From Paraburkholderia sediminicola (GTDB taxonomy: Bacteria > Pseudomonadota > Gammaproteobacteria > Burkholderiales > Burkholderiaceae), in contig NZ_CADIKC010000003.1 of assembly GCF_902859805.1 (NCBI RefSeq), positions 124,001 through 188,000 of the forward strand: 64,000 nucleotides of DNA. The letters are read 5' to 3'. The notes beneath the pieces were generated by a model, which saw nothing but the letters and a program-made list of their open reading frames with translations, had not been told where the DNA came from and ran no database searches. Shown here piece after piece: positions 27,108-35,390 of this stretch; the stretch's first letter is position 1, and each line of letters begins with the position of its first letter. Made by a program: the position numbers and the translations under genes.

Positions 27108-27841
27108 ACGCTACTTTTGATTTTTCCGGCCGCTCGATTCTTGTGACGGGTGCGTCGAGTGGAATTGGGCGTGCGACGGTGGAAGCGTTGTGCGCTTCCG
27201 GCGCGAGTGTGGTTGCGGCGGCGCGGAATGTGAATGAGCTTGCGCGGTTGGCTGAGGAAACGGGCTGCGAGCCGATGATGCTCGATGTGAGCAATGAGTC
27301 CGCTATTGATGATGCATTGAGTTCGCTTGATGCGTTTGATGGACTCGTGAACTGTGCTGGGATTGCTTTGCTTGAGCGTGGCGTGGATACGACCGGCGCG
27401 AGTTTCGATCGTGTGATGGGAGTGAATACGCGTGGGGCGGTACTGGTTGCCAAACACGTGGCTCGCGGGATGATCGACGCTAAACGCGCTGGCAGTATCG
27501 TGAATGTTTCCAGCCAAGCTGCGCTCGTTGCGCTGGATGACCATTTGAGTTATTCGGCTTCGAAGGCGGCGCTCGATGCTGTGACGCGGGCTTTGTGTAT
27601 CGAGTTGGGGCCATACGGTATCCGGGTGAATAGCGTCAATCCTACGGTGACGCTGACGCCGATGGCGGTGCAGGCGTGGAGTGATCCTGTGAAACGCGAT
27701 CCTGCGTTGAAGGCGATTCCTCTGCACCGCTTCGCGGAATCCGCGGAGGTTGCTGCGCCGATTATGTTTTTGTTGAGCGACGCGGCTTCGATGATTAGTG
27801 GGGTTTGTTTGCCGATTGATGGGGGGTATACGGCTCGCTAG
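27104..27841 (+). CDS. SDR oxidoreductase resembling L-xylulose reductase
   Basis: Short-chain dehydrogenase of 245 aa. The cofactor loop TGASSGIG is near residue 16 and AARN follows the second strand. The catalytic residues are in NVSSQAAL near residue 130 and the YSASK motif near residue 149. The stretch VNPTVTLTPM, then a WSDP motif and IPLHRFAE near residues 175-210, is strikingly like dicarbonyl/L-xylulose reductase (DCXR), which interconverts L-xylulose and xylitol with NADP(H). It overlaps the kinase stop by 4 nt and ends the cluster. A general 3-oxoacyl reductase is unlikely but not excluded. Codons here end in G or T more often than in neighbouring genes. Confidence 0.76.
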   Translation: MNATFDFSGRSILVTGASSGIGRATVEALCASGASVVAAARNVNELARLAEETGCEPMMLDVSNESAIDDALSSLDAFDGLVNCAGIALLERGVDTTGASFDRVMGVNTRGAVLVAKHVARGMIDAKRAGSIVNVSSQAALVALDDHLSYSASKAALDAVTRALCIELGPYGIRVNSVNPTVTLTPMAVQAWSDPVKRDPALKAIPLHRFAESAEVAAPIMFLLSDAASMISGVCLPIDGGYTAR

Positions 27842-27885
27842 GTGATTGGTTTGGCGGCGCAGCGCTGGCGGTTAGTGCGTTTGAA

Positions 27886-27918
27886 TGAAGAAGGCGCGAG
27901 CAATTCGCGCCTTCTTCA
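27886..27918. terminator. Strong bidirectional terminator
   Basis: A perfect 14-bp stem, TGAAGAAGGCGCGA with loop GCAAT and TCGCGCCTTCTTCA, lies between the converging SDR gene and the 161-aa unknown gene. It serves both strands, although the T-runs are short. Confidence 0.8.
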
Positions 27919-27947
27919 TTTCAGCAGTGTGGTGGCCACTACTTCAT

Positions 27948-28433
27948 TCAATGTTTCACTGCCGTCTGCTGAGCATCGGCCCGCGCGCACGCGGCTGTCT
28001 TTACGCGCTCCCGCTTAAGCGTCACCGCTTTGTCTGACACGGTTTCAGCTTCGGCCGCAGCTTCCGCTGCGTCCCGTCCTGCCTCCGCAGCATCTGAAAG
28101 AAGCTTCGTCGCAAGCTTGGCCGTGATGCGACTGTGAGGGACCCCTTTCGCATCGAGCGCAATGACCTGATAAAGCTCGCGGTCGCATTCAACTTCCTGC
28201 TGGTATTGCTCGACGGTATGGAGCAGGTGTTCCAGCAGGTTGCGCTCTCTGCGTCTTTCATCGACCGTCGTTGCCGGGCATCGCGTGATGCTTGCCGCGA
28301 GATCAATCAGCGTTCGAAGTTGTTGGATTTGCCGATCGCACGCGCCAAAAGCCGATAGCGCAAGTTTTTCGTACTGGCGCGCATCAACGGGCTTGCGTGA
28401 TGCCGTTTGAGTCTTTTTCGTAGTTTTGGTCAT
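27948..28433 (-). CDS. Hypothetical protein, 161 aa, helical and alanine-rich at the C-terminus
   Basis: I do not recognise the family. The N-terminus is basic and Thr/Lys-rich (MTKTTKKTQTASRKP). The middle is predicted helical with several Arg/Glu-rich stretches (VDERRRERNLLEHLL). From about residue 115 an Ala/Glu-rich segment suggests a coiled coil or long helix. There is no signal peptide or membrane segment. The start at 28433 has only a weak GGAAA ribosome site; the frame stays open to 28496. It stands alone between the polyol cluster terminator and the kyn operon, with an inverted-repeat-rich region upstream. It could be a lineage-specific gene or a transfer remnant. Confidence 0.6.
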   Translation of the reverse strand: MTKTTKKTQTASRKPVDARQYEKLALSAFGACDRQIQQLRTLIDLAASITRCPATTVDERRRERNLLEHLLHTVEQYQQEVECDRELYQVIALDAKGVPHSRITAKLATKLLSDAAEAGRDAAEAAAEAETVSDKAVTLKRERVKTAACARADAQQTAVKH

Positions 28434-28822
28434 GGTGCGATTTCCGATGTGTTCCTGAAACGCCCGACACTCTCTAACAGATGGGTGAGCGGGCACGTAG
28501 CGAGTTTGAGAGACCGGCGGTAGTTCAATCCGGCGGGTCTTTCGACCCCCTCACTACGACCCGCCCATTGAATAGACGTGCTGAAGCAAGTGCACGACCT
28601 ACGAATGTAGGTTATGCGAACTACCGTTCAGGCTCTCACACCCGGCCGTCTTTCCAACGGCAAGTAGCAATCTAACCCAACCGTTTTTTAAGAAGATCAA
28701 CCACACAGGCTAAACGCGCAAGTTGTGACCAATCTTTACATTTTCACCTGTGCGTTGTCGGGCCTCCTCGCGCTGAGTGAACGAGGACAACGCATCGCGC
28801 ATTGGCAACGATGTGACGACGC
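28434..28822. other. Gene-free region with inverted repeats between the unknown gene and kynA
   Basis: Less GC-rich than its surroundings. The main feature is an inverted repeat whose arms are GGCGGGTC (28532-28539) and GACCCGCC (28558-28565), flanked by CAAT and ATTG (28526-28570). A smaller dyad, CCTAC-GAAT-GTAGG, lies at 28598-28611. A long hairpin, GCGTTGT to ACAACGC with inner CCTC/GAGG (28752-28793), lies just past the kynA stop and may end the kyn transcript, though no U-tract follows it. No tRNA or open frame is convincing here. Confidence 0.5.
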
Positions 28823-29767
28823 CTAAAGCATCGTCCTCACATGCCAAAGCTCAGGAAACAAAACCACATCCAGCATCTTCCGCAGATAGGGCGCACCGCT
28901 CGTACCGCCCGTACCTTGCTTGAACCCGATAATCCGCTCAACCGTCGTTACATGCCTGAACCGCCACTGTCGAAACGCATCCTCGAGGTCGACAAGCTCT
29001 TCCGCCATCTCATACAACTCCCAATGCTGCGAAGGATTCCGATAAACCTCCAACCACGCAGCCTCAACGGAAGCATCGTGCACAGTCGGCTGCGTCCAAT
29101 CCCGCTCCAGCCTGGAAGGTGAAATCGCAAACCCACGCCGCGCCAGCAGTCGAACAACTTCATCGTAAAACGAAGGCGCTTCCAGCGAAGCCGTCACCTC
29201 AGCCAGAACATCCGCCCGATGCGCATGCGGTTTCAGCATCTGCTCATTCTTATTGCCGAGCAAAAACTCGATCTGCCGATACTGATAAGACTGAAACCCG
29301 GAAGAGCTACCCAGATAAGGCCGCATAGCCGTGTACTCGGACGGCGTCATCGTCGCGAGAACGCTCCATGCCTGCACGAGCTGTTCCATGATCCGCGACA
29401 CACGAGCGAGCATCTTGAACGCGGGCGGCAACTCATCGCGATGCACTGCCTTCAACGCCGCGCGCAGTTCATACAACGCGAGCTTCATCCACAACTCACT
29501 CGTCTGGTGCTGAATGATGAACAGCATCTCGTTGTGATCTGGCGACATCGGATGCTGTGCATCCAGCACCGTCCCCAGCGAAAGATAGTCGCCGTAACTC
29601 ATCGACTCCGAGAAATCGAGCTGCGCGTCGTGCCAGCCATCGCCGGAATCGGCGGCAGCAGTAGCCGTAGTCGAGGCCGAAGGCGCAACCCCACTGCCGT
29701 GCCCAAACGGACACCCTTGCGCCGGTTTCTCTTCCGGCAGTCCCGGCGTTTGCATATGATCGGTCAT
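28823..29767 (-). CDS. kynA: Tryptophan 2,3-dioxygenase
   Basis: Cytoplasmic heme enzyme that opens the indole ring of L-tryptophan to N-formylkynurenine. 314 aa. [20 protein letters not shown] near residue 85 contains the substrate-contacting histidine, and the heme-ligand histidine is in [17 protein letters not shown] near residue 275. The first 45 residues are a low-complexity extension with the motif QGCPFGHG near residue 18. That motif includes a Cys-Pro pair of the type seen in heme-regulatory motifs, but its meaning here is unproven. The gene follows kynU by 10 nt and completes the kynB-kynU-kynA operon. Confidence 0.96.
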   Translation of the reverse strand: MTDHMQTPGLPEEKPAQGCPFGHGSGVAPSASTTATAAADSGDGWHDAQLDFSESMSYGDYLSLGTVLDAQHPMSPDHNEMLFIIQHQTSELWMKLALYELRAALKAVHRDELPPAFKMLARVSRIMEQLVQAWSVLATMTPSEYTAMRPYLGSSSGFQSYQYRQIEFLLGNKNEQMLKPHAHRADVLAEVTASLEAPSFYDEVVRLLARRGFAISPSRLERDWTQPTVHDASVEAAWLEVYRNPSQHWELYEMAEELVDLEDAFRQWRFRHVTTVERIIGFKQGTGGTSGAPYLRKMLDVVLFPELWHVRTML

Positions 29768-29777
29768 CGCGCGCTCC

Positions 29778-31028
29778 TTAGGTCACAGCGCCGCGAGCGG
29801 CAAATTCAGGTGCCCGCCAGGTCTCTTGCGTAAGCACCTCGCGCAACGTCTCCACCGCGTCCCATACATCAACAAAGCGCGTATACAGCGGCGTAAAACC
29901 AAACCGCAACACATGCGGCTCGCGATAGTCGCCGATCACGCCACGCGCGATCAAAGCCTGCATCACTTCATAACCATGCGGATGCTCGAAGCTCGCATGC
30001 GAGCCGCGCTGCGCATGCTCACGCGGCGTTACAAGCTTCAAAGGAAATTCGCCGCAACGCGCTTCGACCAGTTCGATAAACAGATCGGTCAGCGCGAGCG
30101 ACTTCGCGCGGATCGTCTGCATATCCGTTTGCAGGAACACATCGAGACCGCATTCGACCAGCGACATCGACACCATCGGTTGCGTGCCGCACAGGAAGCG
30201 GCCGATGCCATCGTCGGGTTGATACGCCGGGTCCATCTTGAACGGCGCACGATGACCCCACCAACCGGACAGCGGCTGCGAGAAATCGTTTTGATGACGC
30301 TTTGGCACCCACACGAACGCCGGCGAACCCGGGCCGCCATTCAGATACTTGTACGTACAGCCCACCGCATAGTCCGCGCCGACGCCATTCAGATCGACCG
30401 GCACCGCGCCCGCCGAATGCGCGAGGTCCCACAACGCGAGCGCGCCTTTGTCGTGAATCAGCTTGGTCAGCGCGGCCATGTCGTGCATATAGCCGGTGCG
30501 GTAATTCACATGCGTGATCATCGCGATAGCGGTGTCGTCGCCGATGGCGGTCGGCAATTCGGACGGATCGTCAACGAGGCGCAACTCATAGCCGCGGTCG
30601 AGCTGTTCGATCAACCCTTGCGCGATGTACAGATCGGTCGGGAAATTCGAGCGCTCAGAAACGATCACGCGACGCTTCGGATCGCGCGCATTCGCCACCC
30701 GCACAGCAGCCGATAAAAGCTTGAACAGGTTGATCGAAATCGTATCGGTGACGACGACTTCGTTGTCAGCCGCGCCGATCAGCGGCGCGAGCTTGTTGCC
30801 AAGGCGGCGCGGCAATTCGAACCAGCCAGCGGTGTTCCAGCTACGGATGAGACCTTCGCCCCATTCGGCGCCGATCACGGTCTGCGCGCGTTGAGCGGCG
30901 GCGGCCGGCGGCACGCCCAGCGAGTTGCCGTCGAGATAGATGGTCGTCGGCGACAGCGCGAATTGGTCGCGCAGCGATGCGAGCGGGTCGGCGCTATCCA
31001 GCGCCAATGCTTCTTCACGAGTGTTCAT
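29778..31028 (-). CDS. kynU: Kynureninase
   Basis: PLP-dependent hydrolase that splits kynurenine to anthranilate and alanine, 416 aa, the usual length. The N-terminal [11 protein letters not shown] is near residue 35. The PLP aspartate region [16 protein letters not shown] is near residue 205, and the PLP lysine is in [15 protein letters not shown] near residue 233. It follows kynB by 76 nt. With kynB and kynA it makes the full three-step route from tryptophan to anthranilate. The anthranilate-degrading genes are not in the window. Confidence 0.97.
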   Translation of the reverse strand: MNTREEALALDSADPLASLRDQFALSPTTIYLDGNSLGVPPAAAAQRAQTVIGAEWGEGLIRSWNTAGWFELPRRLGNKLAPLIGAADNEVVVTDTISINLFKLLSAAVRVANARDPKRRVIVSERSNFPTDLYIAQGLIEQLDRGYELRLVDDPSELPTAIGDDTAIAMITHVNYRTGYMHDMAALTKLIHDKGALALWDLAHSAGAVPVDLNGVGADYAVGCTYKYLNGGPGSPAFVWVPKRHQNDFSQPLSGWWGHRAPFKMDPAYQPDDGIGRFLCGTQPMVSMSLVECGLDVFLQTDMQTIRAKSLALTDLFIELVEARCGEFPLKLVTPREHAQRGSHASFEHPHGYEVMQALIARGVIGDYREPHVLRFGFTPLYTRFVDVWDAVETLREVLTQETWRAPEFAARGAVT

Positions 31029-31104
31029 GATGGTCCAGTCAGTCAGATCAGGGAATTCGGTGGGGGCGACGAGTGCGGAGATTCAGTTTGCTAAGCGTCG
31101 ACGA

Positions 31105-31743
31105 TCAGCGAGATTTGGGCAGCGCACGCAACACGGCGCGCACGGGACTCGCATCGAGCGTGGTCAGCTTCAGCGGCAGCGCGATCAGTTCGTAGTCGCC
31201 GGGCGCGACGGCATCCAGCACGATGCCTTCGAGAATCGCCATGCGATGCGAGCGAATCCGGTGGTGCGCGTCCATGGTCTTCGATTCCTGCGGATCGAGC
31301 GACGGCGTATCGATGCCGATCAGCTTCACACCTTTCGCTGCCAGCAGATCGATGGTTTCCGGCGCAACCGCGCAGAACGCGCTGTCCCAGACCGCAGTCG
31401 GCGCGTTTTTGTAAGTGCGTAGTAAGACTCGCGGCGGCAGGTCGTCGAGCGAGCCAGTCAGGTGTTGTGGCGTGACAACAGGCGAAGCGCCGATGCAATG
31501 AATTACGCGGCAGCGTCCAAGGTACGCATCGAGCGCAACCTGGCCGATCGCCGCGCCTTCGGCGTCGTAGTGAAGCGGGGCGTCCGTGTGGGCGCCGGTA
31601 TGCGGCGACAACGTCAGCCGCGCGACGTTGACGGGCGAGCCCGCCTCCATGCGCCATACGCGTTCGATGCCGACCGGCGTATCGCCGGGCCAGACGGGCG
31701 TCGCGGTATCGACGGCGGGGGTGATGTCCCAGAGTGTGTCCAT
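31105..31743 (-). CDS. kynB: Kynurenine formamidase (arylformamidase)
   Basis: Cyclase-family metal-dependent hydrolase of 212 aa that converts N-formylkynurenine to kynurenine and formate. The metal-binding motif [13 protein letters not shown] near residue 50 is diagnostic of KynB. Later family features include [11 protein letters not shown] near residue 145 and [10 protein letters not shown] near residue 172. GGAGAC sits just before the ATG. It is the first gene of the kyn operon and faces kynR across a 130-bp promoter region. Confidence 0.96.
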   Translation of the reverse strand: MDTLWDITPAVDTATPVWPGDTPVGIERVWRMEAGSPVNVARLTLSPHTGAHTDAPLHYDAEGAAIGQVALDAYLGRCRVIHCIGASPVVTPQHLTGSLDDLPPRVLLRTYKNAPTAVWDSAFCAVAPETIDLLAAKGVKLIGIDTPSLDPQESKTMDAHHRIRSHRMAILEGIVLDAVAPGDYELIALPLKLTTLDASPVRAVLRALPKSR

Positions 31744-31842
31744 GTCTCCATCTGCGGATTGTGTCTATCCGGGAATGATAGGTGGCTTGGCGCGAAATGT
31801 GATTGCGAAAAAATCTCCTTCTGAGCTCTGTCTTGGAACATA

Positions 31843-31855
31843 ATTTGAGTCAAAT
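31843..31855 (+). promoter_or_regulatory. Candidate KynR operator
   Basis: ATTTGA-G-TCAAAT, a perfect dyad around a single G, lies 18 bp before the kynR start and about 100 bp before kynB. A/T-rich dyads of this length are typical of Lrp-family sites, so it fits autoregulation of kynR and control of kynB. Confidence 0.5.
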
Positions 31856-31873
31856 GGGAAAGGGAGACCGAAT

Positions 31874-32383
31874 ATGAACGCGATCTCGCTCGACGCCACC
31901 GATTGCCGTATCTTGACGGTGCTTCAGCAAGAAGGACGGATCAGCAATCTCGATTTGGCGGAGCGCATTTCGCTTTCGCCATCGGCCTGTCTACGACGCC
32001 TGCGCCTGCTGGAAGAGCAGGGCGTCATCGAACATTACCGTGCGTGTCTGAATCGCGAAGTGCTGGGTTTCGAACTGGAAGCGTTCGTGCAGGTGTCAAT
32101 GCGCAACGACCAGGAGAACTGGCACGAGCGTTTTGCGGAGGCGGTGCGGGACTGGCCGGAAGTGGTCGGCGCGTTTGTCGTGACCGGCGAAACCCATTAT
32201 CTGCTGCGGGTGCTCGCCCACAATCTCAAACACTATTCGGATTTCGTGCTGCAACGCCTCTATAAGGCGCCGGGCGTGATGGATATTCGTTCGAATATCG
32301 TGTTGCAGACGTTGAAAGAAGATTCGGGCGTGCCAGTGTCACTGGTGCCGAAAACGGCCGGACATAGCGCGCCGCACAGCTGA
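31874..32383 (+). CDS. kynR: Lrp/AsnC-family regulator of kynurenine genes
   Basis: 169-aa Lrp-type regulator. The N-terminal helix-turn-helix is ISNLDLAERISLSPSACLRR (about residues 21-40). The C-terminal RAM ligand-binding domain has VVGAFVVTGETHYLLRV near residue 100 and DFVLQRLYKAPGV near residue 122. It is divergent from kynB. In Pseudomonas, KynR activates kyn genes in response to kynurenine, and the same arrangement here supports that role. GGGAG precedes the ATG. Confidence 0.9.
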   Translation: MNAISLDATDCRILTVLQQEGRISNLDLAERISLSPSACLRRLRLLEEQGVIEHYRACLNREVLGFELEAFVQVSMRNDQENWHERFAEAVRDWPEVVGAFVVTGETHYLLRVLAHNLKHYSDFVLQRLYKAPGVMDIRSNIVLQTLKEDSGVPVSLVPKTAGHSAPHS

Positions 32384-32474
32384 GCGCGAGTCGCTGCTCA
32401 GCTTGCGGCGGCCTGCGTGTGCCCGTTTTACCCGCTTGCTTGCGGACCGCTGTTAAAACACAGCGGCGCCGCGT

Positions 32475-32984
32475 TCAGAGCGGCTTGAGTCCGTGGAATT
32501 GACCGCTGTGGAAGACTAGCGGCGCAATCTCCGCGGCACTCTCGTGGATGCCGCAGCGCTCCACTTCGCCGACGAAAATCACGTGGTCGCCTTCTTCGTA
32601 GCGGCTGCGGTTATGGCATTCGAACCAGGCGAGCGCGCCGTCGAGCACCGGCATGCCGGTGTCGCCTTCTGCGTGCGAGACACCTTCGAACCGATCGCCC
32701 TTCACGGTGGCAAAGCGCTTGCACAAATCGAGCTGCGACGCAGCCAGTACGTTGACCACGTAGTGACTGTTCTCCCGGAACACCGACATCGACGCCGAGC
32801 GCGTGGCGAGGCTCCACAGCACCAGTGGCGGATTGAGCGAAACCGAATTGAACGAACTGGCCGTGATGCCGATCAATTGGCCGGACGCTGCACGCGTGGT
32901 GATGACGGTGACGCCGGTGGCGAATTGGCCGAGCGCCTGTTTAAAGGCGGGCTGGTCGAAATTGGGCGGGCTGGCGCGCTTCAT
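32475..32984 (-). CDS. Flavin reductase family protein
   Basis: FMN-binding split-barrel protein of 169 aa that probably reduces FMN or FAD with NAD(P)H for a partner monooxygenase. LGQFATGVTVITTRAASGQ near residue 18 and GITASSFNSVSLNPPLVLW near residue 38 are typical of HpaC/RutF-type reductases. DHVIFVGEVE near residue 140 is the other family signature. No monooxygenase gene is adjacent, so the partner is unknown. It is convergent with kynR and divergent from msrA. Confidence 0.86.
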   Translation of the reverse strand: MKRASPPNFDQPAFKQALGQFATGVTVITTRAASGQLIGITASSFNSVSLNPPLVLWSLATRSASMSVFRENSHYVVNVLAASQLDLCKRFATVKGDRFEGVSHAEGDTGMPVLDGALAWFECHNRSRYEEGDHVIFVGEVERCGIHESAAEIAPLVFHSGQFHGLKPL

Positions 32985-33240
32985 CGGGCGGAAGCCTTCG
33001 GCGCAAACCGGGTGAACCCCGGAGTGAACCCATCGCGCGTGCGGCCGGAAACAAATGATTCAAAAGTCATAGTGAAAATCGTCGATTTGCCCCAATTTTA
33101 ACTGCAATCGCGGTGGACTGGCCGCGACACCTGCCGGTTAATGGAAAAACCGCTAAGCTGGAAAGTCGTGGTGGTGGCATGAGCGTTGCGGTTAACTGGG
33201 ACCGGCATCGGCCGACTATGAGTATCAAGGAGCAAGCAGC

Positions 33241-33789
33241 ATGAGTCAGACAGGCGAAGTCGCCACCCTCGGTGGCGGATGTTTCTGGTGCCTCGAAGCG
33301 GTGTATCTGGGCGTCGAAGGCGTGAACTCGGTGGAGTCGGGCTATGCGGGCGGTCAGACCCAGCGGCCGACCTACGAGCAGGTCTGCGACGGCGTGACGG
33401 GCCACGCGGAAGTCGTGAACGTCGACTTCGATCCGGCCAAGATCAGCTATCGCGAGATTCTCGATATTTTCTTCGCGATCCACGATCCGACCCAATTGAA
33501 CCGGCAGGGCAACGATGTCGGCACGCAGTACCGCTCTGTGATTTTTACCCACTCCGAAGCGCAGCGTGAAACGGCGCTGCAGGCGATCCGCGAGATCGGC
33601 GAACAGGGTATCTACGACGGCCAGATCGTCACCCAGGTGCTACCGCTCGACGGCAACTACTGGCCCGCCGAGGCGTATCACCAGAACTACTTCGCGCAGC
33701 ATCCGAATCAGGGGTACTGCTCGTTCGTGGTGGCGCCGAAGGTCGCGAAGTTTCGTCAGAAGTTCGCGCATCGGATCAAGGCGAGCTGA
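33241..33789 (+). CDS. msrA: Peptide methionine sulfoxide reductase A
   Basis: Reduces methionine-S-sulfoxide in proteins, using thioredoxin for recycling. 182 aa. The active-site motif GGGCFWCLEAVY is near residues 12-23, with the catalytic cysteine in GCFW. GYAGGQTQRPTYEQVC follows near residue 36 and HDPTQLNRQGNDVGTQYRS near residue 80. A resolving cysteine is in GYCSF near residue 160. AGGAG sits 8 nt before the ATG. It is a single gene, with no msrB adjacent. Confidence 0.97.
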   Translation: MSQTGEVATLGGGCFWCLEAVYLGVEGVNSVESGYAGGQTQRPTYEQVCDGVTGHAEVVNVDFDPAKISYREILDIFFAIHDPTQLNRQGNDVGTQYRSVIFTHSEAQRETALQAIREIGEQGIYDGQIVTQVLPLDGNYWPAEAYHQNYFAQHPNQGYCSFVVAPKVAKFRQKFAHRIKAS

Positions 33790-33928
33790 GGCGGCGCAGT
33801 GATGGAGAGTTGATGGCGGGACGGGCGGCGGTTCAGGTTTCGACATGGGCCGCCGCCGCTTGAATGGCAGCTCAACACAAGCCACGTGAGCTCAGAAGGC
33901 TCGTCACGCGTGGGCGTTGCGCCGCGGT

Positions 33929-35287
33929 TCAGCCTTCCTCGTCGCCTTCTTGCTGCCCATTCTCGTTCGGCTCCGACTCCGGGCGCGTTTGCGCCTGGTC
34001 ATTCTCGTGCTCGTGCTCATGAGCAATCCGTGCATACGCCTCAATAATCTCCCGCGCCAGTTCCACGCAACTCAACGGCGCCGACCCCTCCGCCTTATTG
34101 TTGATCGCGATCACCACCGGCTGGCCGGCCAGCGCATAGCGCGCGGCCAGCTCGGCGAGCGCGGCGCGGGTCGACGGGTCCTGATCGACCAGCTGATTGA
34201 ACGGTTCGTACTTGGCCTTCGCCTGTTCGTATTTGAAACCGCCGTGCAAACTCCAGCGCACGATCAGCGGGCCGGCGGGCTCGCCGTCCAGTAGCGCGAG
34301 CGCCGCCGCCTGGCGCAGCGGATCCGGCATCCGCGCATGAATCCCCACGCAGTACCGTACGCCCGCCGCCTTTAGCGTGCGGATAAAGCGCGGCGTGAGC
34401 AAACTCCCGTCGCGGATTTCGATCGCGTAGCACGTGCCTTCGGGCAGCTTCGGCAACTCCGTCAGGAATTCGGCGAGTCGCTCGATGAACACCGCCGGTT
34501 GCGCGAGCATCTGATCGGGCAGCGGTGAGAGCTGAAACACCAGCGCGCCGGCTTTCGTGCCGAGGCCTTCGAGACATGGCGTGACGAATTCGTCGATTGC
34601 CATTTGCGCGTTCAGGAAGCACGGGTTTAACGAAACCGGCTCGCCGCGTTCGGCGCGTACGGTGGCGTCGGTGATTGTCATCGGCGCTTTGACGATGAAG
34701 CGGAAGTGCTCCGGCACCTGCTGCGCGTAGCGCAGGTATTCGGTGACGGTGAGCGCCTGATAAAACGACCGGTCGATGCTGACGGTCTTTAGCAGCGGAT
34801 GCGCGCCGTAGGCCGTCAGACCTTCGCGCGAGAGTTTGCTGTTGCTGTACTCGTCGCCGTAGACAATGCCGTTCCAGCCCGGGAACGACCACGTCGACGT
34901 ACCGAGATGGATCTGCGCCGGTAGTTCGGCGGCGAGCGCCAGGAGTTCGGCAGAGGGTGGAGCGGCGAGCACGTCGCGGGTACGACGTTTCTTCGGCGTA
35001 TCCGGTGCAGACGGCACTGAACTGGAGTCGGAGTCGGCAATGGGCGCCGGTGGGGCGTCATCTTCCTGCCAGAGGGTGGTGGCGCTCTTCTTCGCGCGCG
35101 GCTGGCGCCGCCGCTCGAGCTGGGCCGTTTCGTCGGTGGCCGTTGCCGGGGTGGCAACCGTAAGCGCCGCCGAAGCCGGCGCCTGCTCGACCGGCATCCC
35201 GAACAGATCGAACTGCGGTGCATCGGCCTGTGTGTCCTGCTCGCCGCTCACCGGCTGTTCAACTTCACTTGTCCCGCTCTGGTCCAT
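33929..35287 (-). CDS. DUF72 (YecE-like) protein with long disordered ends
   Basis: 452-aa protein. The core from about residue 130 to 410 is a DUF72 TIM-barrel-like domain (LGTSTWSFPGWNGIVYGDEY near residue 130; SIDRSFYQALTVTEYLRYAQ near residue 170; FRFIVKAPMTIT). Biochemical function is not established. It is far longer than E. coli YecE (about 270 aa). The first 125 residues are Ala/Pro/Thr-rich with RRQPRAKKS and KKRRTRD basic patches, and the last 35 residues are acidic and Gln/Glu-rich. It may be translated with or without the N-terminal extension; the ATG at 35287 has a weak AGG upstream. Confidence 0.82.
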   Translation of the reverse strand: MDQSGTSEVEQPVSGEQDTQADAPQFDLFGMPVEQAPASAALTVATPATATDETAQLERRRQPRAKKSATTLWQEDDAPPAPIADSDSSSVPSAPDTPKKRRTRDVLAAPPSAELLALAAELPAQIHLGTSTWSFPGWNGIVYGDEYSNSKLSREGLTAYGAHPLLKTVSIDRSFYQALTVTEYLRYAQQVPEHFRFIVKAPMTITDATVRAERGEPVSLNPCFLNAQMAIDEFVTPCLEGLGTKAGALVFQLSPLPDQMLAQPAVFIERLAEFLTELPKLPEGTCYAIEIRDGSLLTPRFIRTLKAAGVRYCVGIHARMPDPLRQAAALALLDGEPAGPLIVRWSLHGGFKYEQAKAKYEPFNQLVDQDPSTRAALAELAARYALAGQPVVIAINNKAEGSAPLSCVELAREIIEAYARIAHEHEHENDQAQTRPESEPNENGQQEGDEEG

Positions 35288-35390
35288 CGATGTTCGACCT
35301 GCTGTTTAAGGTTTGCGCCGCGTCGGGCCGCCTACGCAATACACGCAGACCCGGCACGCAGCCACGGCACGTTGCCGTGGCGCAACCGTA

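Noticed and set aside
28520..28545. Possible tRNA T-arm around GTTCAATCC
   Set aside because: The flanking bases do not form a 5-bp stem with this loop, and no acceptor or anticodon arm could be built around it.
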